From: Lacinutrix sp. MedPE-SW
Lineage (GTDB): Bacteria > Bacteroidota > Bacteroidia > Flavobacteriales > Flavobacteriaceae
DNA length: 64,000 bases
Assembly (NCBI RefSeq): GCF_001874145.1
Contig: NZ_MPCX01000004.1
Span: 124,001 to 188,000, forward strand
Direction of reading: 5' to 3'
Under the pieces are notes generated by a model. The model was not told where the DNA came from. It was given only the letters and a program-made list of their open reading frames with translations, and ran no database searches. The translations under genes and the position numbers were made by a program. Position 1 is the stretch's first letter; the number at the start of each line of letters is the position of its first letter. Positions 62,083 to 64,000 of the stretch are shown here, one piece after another.

Positions 62083-63819
62083 ATGAACGGTACACAATGG
62101 ATTATATTTTTCTTTGTTATACAAGTTATTCATGGCTTAGCAACATGGAAATTATACATTAAAGCAGGCAGGCAAGCATGGGAAGCTTTTGTTCCTGTTT
62201 ATAATGCTGTTATTTTAATGAAAATTATTAGACGTCCATGGTGGTGGACCATTCTTTTATTTTTACCAATTGTAAACCTAATTATGTTTCCAGTTGTTTG
62301 GGTTGAAACAGCAAGAAGTTTTGGTAAAAACTCTAATCTTGATACATTTTTAGCAATTATAACACTTGGTTTCTATAATTTCTATTTAAACTACGCAGCT
62401 AAAGATGTAATATATATTGAAGATAGAAGTTTAATGCCAAGAACAGGTGCTGGAGATTGGGTAAGCTCTATACTATTTGCTGTTGTTGCCGCAACCATTG
62501 TACACACTTATTTTATTCAGCCATTTGTTATTCCTTCATCTTCTTTAGAAAAATCTTTATTAGTTGGTGATTTCTTATTTGTAAGTAAATTTCATTATGG
62601 TGCCAGAGTACCAATGACAACTGTAGCATTACCAATGGTACACGATTCAATTCCGCTTACAAAACAAAAGTCTTACTTGTTTAGCGATAAATACGAAAAT
62701 AGAAAAACATCTCTTTTAAATAAATTACAGTTACCATATTTACGTATACCTGGTTTCGAAAAAATTGAACGTAACGAAATAGTTGTATTCAATCAACCAG
62801 CAGATACATTATTGGATATGAATGACTTTACACCAGACAGAAACTACTACAAACCAATAGATAAAAAAACAAACTTAGTAAAACGTTGCGTTGGTATTGC
62901 AGGAGATTCTCTAGAATTAAGAGATGGTGTTGTTTACATTAACGGAAAACGAAATGTATTGCCAGAACGTGCTAAACTGCAGTTTTTTTATAATATAAAA
63001 ACAACAATGCCTATTAACAACTTTAGAAGCAAATATGGCATTACAGAAGATAGAGGTTACGAAACCTACAGCATTTCTAACGAGTATTGGGACAACCCAG
63101 AAGTAAAACAAGCTTTAGAGCAAAACGCAAATGTAGATTTAATAGAAATCTCTAGAGACTCATTAAATACTCAAGTAGCCGGTGCACTTACTCAAACTGT
63201 TTTTAACCGTTTAAAAATGAGTATTGCAGAAACGAAATACATGGCTAACATGACCGAAGAATTAGCCGCACAAGTAGCCAAAGATCCAGCAATAGAATTA
63301 GTTGAAAAAGACATCTCTAAAAGCTCTGGAACCCGATTATTTCCTCATGACTCAGAATATAATTTTACGTCAGATAATTTTGGTCCTATTTATATTCCTG
63401 AAGCTGGAAAAACAATAAAATTAGACATTAATGTATTACCACTTTACAAACGTGTAATTAGTGAATACGAAGACAATAAGGTAACTACAAGAGGTAATCA
63501 AATTTTAATTAATGATCAAGTAGCTACAAGCTACACCTTTAAACAAAATTATTATTGGATGATGGGAGATAACAGACAAAACTCTATAGACTCACGTTAT
63601 TGGGGATTTGTACCTTTTGACCATGTTGTAGGAAAACCTGTAATGGTATGGATGAGTTGGGACTCTAACGCTAGCGGTATTAATAAAATACGCTGGAACA
63701 GGCTTTTTACAACCGTACATGGCGATGGTAAACCTGTATCGTTACTAATTCCTGTGCTATTATTAATAGGAGGTTTAATTGGCTATAACAAGTTTAAAAA
63801 ACGCAAACAAAAGGCTTAA
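62083..63819 (+). CDS. lepB: Signal peptidase I, long Bacteroidota form
   Basis: A 578-residue membrane serine protease that cleaves signal peptides. Several N-terminal membrane helices (residues 1-100) precede the catalytic part: Ser154 in FVIPSSSLEKSLLVGD, and Lys267 in LVKRCVGIAGDSLELRDG. GDNRQNSIDSRYWGFVP near residues 490-506 is box E. The long stretch between the Lys and box E (about 280-480) is typical of the phylum but far longer than in Escherichia coli. A membrane helix ends the protein. Confidence 0.93.
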   Translation: MNGTQWIIFFFVIQVIHGLATWKLYIKAGRQAWEAFVPVYNAVILMKIIRRPWWWTILLFLPIVNLIMFPVVWVETARSFGKNSNLDTFLAIITLGFYNFYLNYAAKDVIYIEDRSLMPRTGAGDWVSSILFAVVAATIVHTYFIQPFVIPSSSLEKSLLVGDFLFVSKFHYGARVPMTTVALPMVHDSIPLTKQKSYLFSDKYENRKTSLLNKLQLPYLRIPGFEKIERNEIVVFNQPADTLLDMNDFTPDRNYYKPIDKKTNLVKRCVGIAGDSLELRDGVVYINGKRNVLPERAKLQFFYNIKTTMPINNFRSKYGITEDRGYETYSISNEYWDNPEVKQALEQNANVDLIEISRDSLNTQVAGALTQTVFNRLKMSIAETKYMANMTEELAAQVAKDPAIELVEKDISKSSGTRLFPHDSEYNFTSDNFGPIYIPEAGKTIKLDINVLPLYKRVISEYEDNKVTTRGNQILINDQVATSYTFKQNYYWMMGDNRQNSIDSRYWGFVPFDHVVGKPVMVWMSWDSNASGINKIRWNRLFTTVHGDGKPVSLLIPVLLLIGGLIGYNKFKKRKQKA

Positions 63820-63849
63820 ATAAAGTGTAAACCGTTTTTTATAATAGCT

Positions 63850-64000
63850 ATGCATATTTTAATTCATCCTACATGCTTTCCAACCATAGCAACTTGTATT
63901 GCTATAGCTAAAGCGGAAAGCGTTACAATAGAGATGCATGATAATTTTCAAAAGCAAACCTATAGAAACAGATATTATATATATGCTGCAAATGGAAAAC
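63850..64000 (+). CDS. WbqC-family protein, cut by the window edge
   Basis: From ATG at 63850 the frame is open to the edge: MHILIHPTCFPTIATCIAIA, then MHDNFQKQTYRNRYYIYAAN, which fit the WbqC family N-terminus (NYxKQTYRNR is its hallmark). WbqC-like proteins occur in polysaccharide or modification clusters and their activity is unknown. It follows lepB after 30 bases, the usual Bacteroidota order. Confidence 0.85.
   Translation, partial: MHILIHPTCFPTIATCIAIAKAESVTIEMHDNFQKQTYRNRYYIYAANGK

Noticed and set aside
1..64000. CRISPR array, insertion sequence or rRNA operon
   Set aside because: No regularly spaced repeats, transposase frames with inverted ends, or rRNA-like sequence were seen in the window.

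Overview
The window looks like chromosomal DNA of a member of the Flavobacteriaceae (phylum Bacteroidota). The bases are strongly AT-rich. Several gene starts carry the Bacteroidota -7 promoter box TAnnTTTG, in a few cases with TTG 19-20 bases upstream, and obvious Shine-Dalgarno sites are scarce. Family content agrees: a CarboxypepD-plug TonB receptor, DUF3276, DUF5683, an extended NusB, a long LepB, and the parA-parB-DUF5683-dapB-lepB-wbqC order. I see no prophage, insertion sequence, rRNA or CRISPR array. It reads as a core and near-core region, with one tRNA (Pro, anticodon TGG).

Layout. 1-1550: four small unrecognised genes in a row, facing a TonB-dependent receptor (1554-3707). 3837-3909: a folded intergenic element. 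3993-5582: an ECF sigma factor with two membrane proteins. 5586-11002: acyltransferase, Nudix hydrolase, cyclophilin lipoprotein, M3 peptidase and two small conserved proteins. 11067-18278: mainly housekeeping (YajC, DUF1573, NusB, leucine-type dehydrogenase, ABC exporter, DUF3276, CsaA-like, TRIC channel, RDD). 18313-24503: a six-gene MoxR/DUF58 operon. 24629-28108: OmpA-type protein, DUF2141 protein, and divergent dps/oxyR.

28109-31444 is the most distinctive locus: an MbnP-like copper protein, an MbnH-like diheme enzyme, a Cys-containing outer-membrane barrel and a small Cys/His membrane protein, with no methanobactin biosynthesis gene beside them. 31527-37099 holds AIM24, DUF4442 and a DUF4870-PadR-PspC-GIN envelope-stress block that includes two micro-ORFs. 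37169-41058: thioredoxin reductase, a cysteine-free ArsC-like protein and two tandem AraC-type regulators. 41124-44323: a general-stress set (DUF2383 four-helix protein, topoisomerase IB, hemerythrin, YtxH, holin-like).

44521-54283: succinate-semialdehyde dehydrogenase, a 50-residue membrane protein, tRNA-Pro, PQQ sugar dehydrogenase with cytochrome c, and udk-divIC-mutA-lipoprotein-mutB (methylmalonyl-CoA mutase with an unexplained lipoprotein between its subunits). A signal-bearing metallophosphoesterase then abuts a secreted CotH-type kinase tail to tail. 55945-64000: M16 peptidase and the parAB-DUF5683-dapB-lepB-wbqC cluster, the last gene running off the edge.

No wholly new system is obvious. 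The best leads are the MbnP/MbnH locus, the micro-ORFs around padR/pspC, the lipoprotein inside the mutase operon, the four orphan genes at the left edge, and the structured element at 3837-3909.
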